Positions 63,353 to 64,000 of a DNA stretch of 64,000 nt are shown here, piece after piece. Made by a program: the position numbers and the translations under genes. How positions within the stretch are numbered: position 1 is the first letter of the stretch; every line of letters begins with the position of its first letter. The stretch spans positions 62,133-126,132 of the forward strand of contig VWZF01006015.1 in NCBI GenBank assembly GCA_013396755.1, in the 5' to 3' direction. The notes below the pieces were generated by a model. The model worked only from the letters and a program-made list of their open reading frames with translations. It did no database searches and was not told the origin of the DNA. This DNA is from Sclerurus mexicanus. Its lineage: Eukaryota > Chordata > Aves > Passeriformes > Furnariidae.

Positions 63353-63606
63353 CCTCTTGACTACGAGTCAAAAAAAGTGCACACTGTTGTGGTGGAGGCT
63401 CTCAACAAGTTCGTGGACCCGCGGTTTGTGGACCTGGGCACCTTTCGGGACCAGACCATTGTGAGGGTCTCAGTGTTGGACGTCGATGAGCCCCCTGAGT
63501 TCCGGCCCCCCTCCAACCTGATGGAGGTCCAGGAGGACGCACACGTTGGCTCTGTCGTGGGAGTGGTCACTGCCCTTGACCCGGACACAGCGAACCACCC
63601 TGTCCG
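63353..63606 (+). CDS. CDH22: Cadherin-22, coding exon 6 (end of EC3, start of EC4)
   Basis: A 254-nt exon encoding residues 333-416 plus two bases (CG) of an arginine codon 417. It starts PLDYESKKVHTVVVEALNKF, where LDYE is the EC3 calcium motif. It includes DLGTFRDQTIVRVSVLDVDE and the EC3-EC4 linker DVDEPPEF at 375-382; the Asn-Asp of the usual DxNDNxP is replaced by Asp-Glu, as in other type II cadherins. EC4 opens with LMEVQEDAHVGSVVGVVTAL. The donor is CCG before GTAAAG (phase 2); in-frame read-through gives an immediate TAA. The gene continues past the window: about half of a roughly 800-residue protein is still to come. Confidence 0.97.
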
Positions 63607-64000
63607 GTAAAGCAGCCACCCGAACCTCGCATCATCCTCCCTCCAGTGGTGGGCATGGGGTCACCTGCAAGGGACACACCTGGCCTGGGGAGGGGCTTGT
63701 GGCTGGGACAGAGGAGGTGGGACAGTGCAGGTAAAGGTGGCAAGTGCTGCATGTGTGGCCAGGTGTGTGAGAGTGTCTTATGGGACAGGCAGATGGCAGG
63801 TGAGTGGCAGCCTGTACACAAGCAAGTACAGCCATCTCGCAGGTGACAGATACATCACTGACAGGTTTGTGAGTGCAAGGGAGGGTCAGGGAAGGTGGCT
63901 TGGGTGATGCTTGCATGTCCTTGCTGCTGACAGCAAGGTATCTGCAGTGGTGCCTGACACAGGCCAGACTACAGGAGTGGCAGGAGGACAATATTGAAGG
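63607..64000 (+). other. Start of intron 7 of CDH22 (runs off the window)
   Basis: The donor is GTAAAG, a weaker match than the other donors of the gene but with good intronic A/G positions. The remaining 394 nt is GC-balanced unique DNA with no exon. Confidence 0.88.

Noticed and set aside
1..64000. CRISPR arrays, operons, phage or other prokaryotic systems, and endogenous retrovirus
   Set aside because: The window is a vertebrate intron-exon locus; no regularly spaced repeats, no gene clusters and no gag/pol/LTR-like sequence were seen.
1..64000. tRNA, rRNA or snRNA genes
   Set aside because: No cloverleaf-type A/B box pairs or conserved rRNA/snRNA words were noticed by eye; a tRNAscan-SE and Rfam search would be needed to exclude them fully.

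Overview
The window is vertebrate nuclear DNA, almost certainly from a bird. It has one split protein-coding gene with GT-AG introns, a CpG island, and three degraded CR1 LINE fragments of the avian/reptilian type. I see no mammalian SINEs and no bacterial-style gene packing. The only gene I can support is CDH22 (cadherin-22, also called PB-cadherin), a type II classical cadherin, on the + strand. The window holds its 5' half and ends inside intron 7, so the rest of EC4, EC5, the membrane segment and the catenin-binding tail lie downstream.

Layout. 1 to about 12.9 kb is upstream DNA with no recognisable exon; it holds a CR1 fragment near 11.2 kb, a long purine-rich tract near 10.5-10.8 kb and an unexplained 305-codon minus-strand open frame near 7.2-8.1 kb. 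About 12.9-13.65 kb is a CpG island with GC boxes, a short tandem repeat, a strong G-quadruplex motif and a good splice donor at 13328/13329; this is the best candidate for promoter and untranslated exon 1. Intron 1 (about 24 kb) follows. The coding exons are 37578-37802 (signal peptide, propeptide, first EC1 strand), 41681-41975 (rest of EC1, start of EC2), 51636-51755 and 61155-61322 (EC2), 62335-62522 (EC3) and 63353-63606 (end of EC3, start of EC4). Their lengths after the first are 295, 120, 168, 188 and 254 nt. All junctions keep one reading frame of 416 complete codons plus two bases, and the lengths and phases are those typical of type II cadherin genes.

The encoded chain would be secreted, cut after a furin-type RVKR site, and expose a mature N-terminus with Trp2 and Trp4, the strand-swap residues of type II cadherins. 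Repeated DRE, DxD and DxNDNxP-type motifs bind calcium between the EC modules.

The introns contain several AT-rich, TAAT-rich blocks that look more constrained than their surroundings and may be enhancers, but composition is the only evidence here. No new biological system was found. The observations most worth checking are the intron-4 read-through frame followed by an AATAAA signal (possible soluble isoform), the GGG-repeat G-quadruplex in the putative 5' UTR, the CR1 copy about 44 nt from a splice acceptor, and a perfect 12-bp intronic hairpin.
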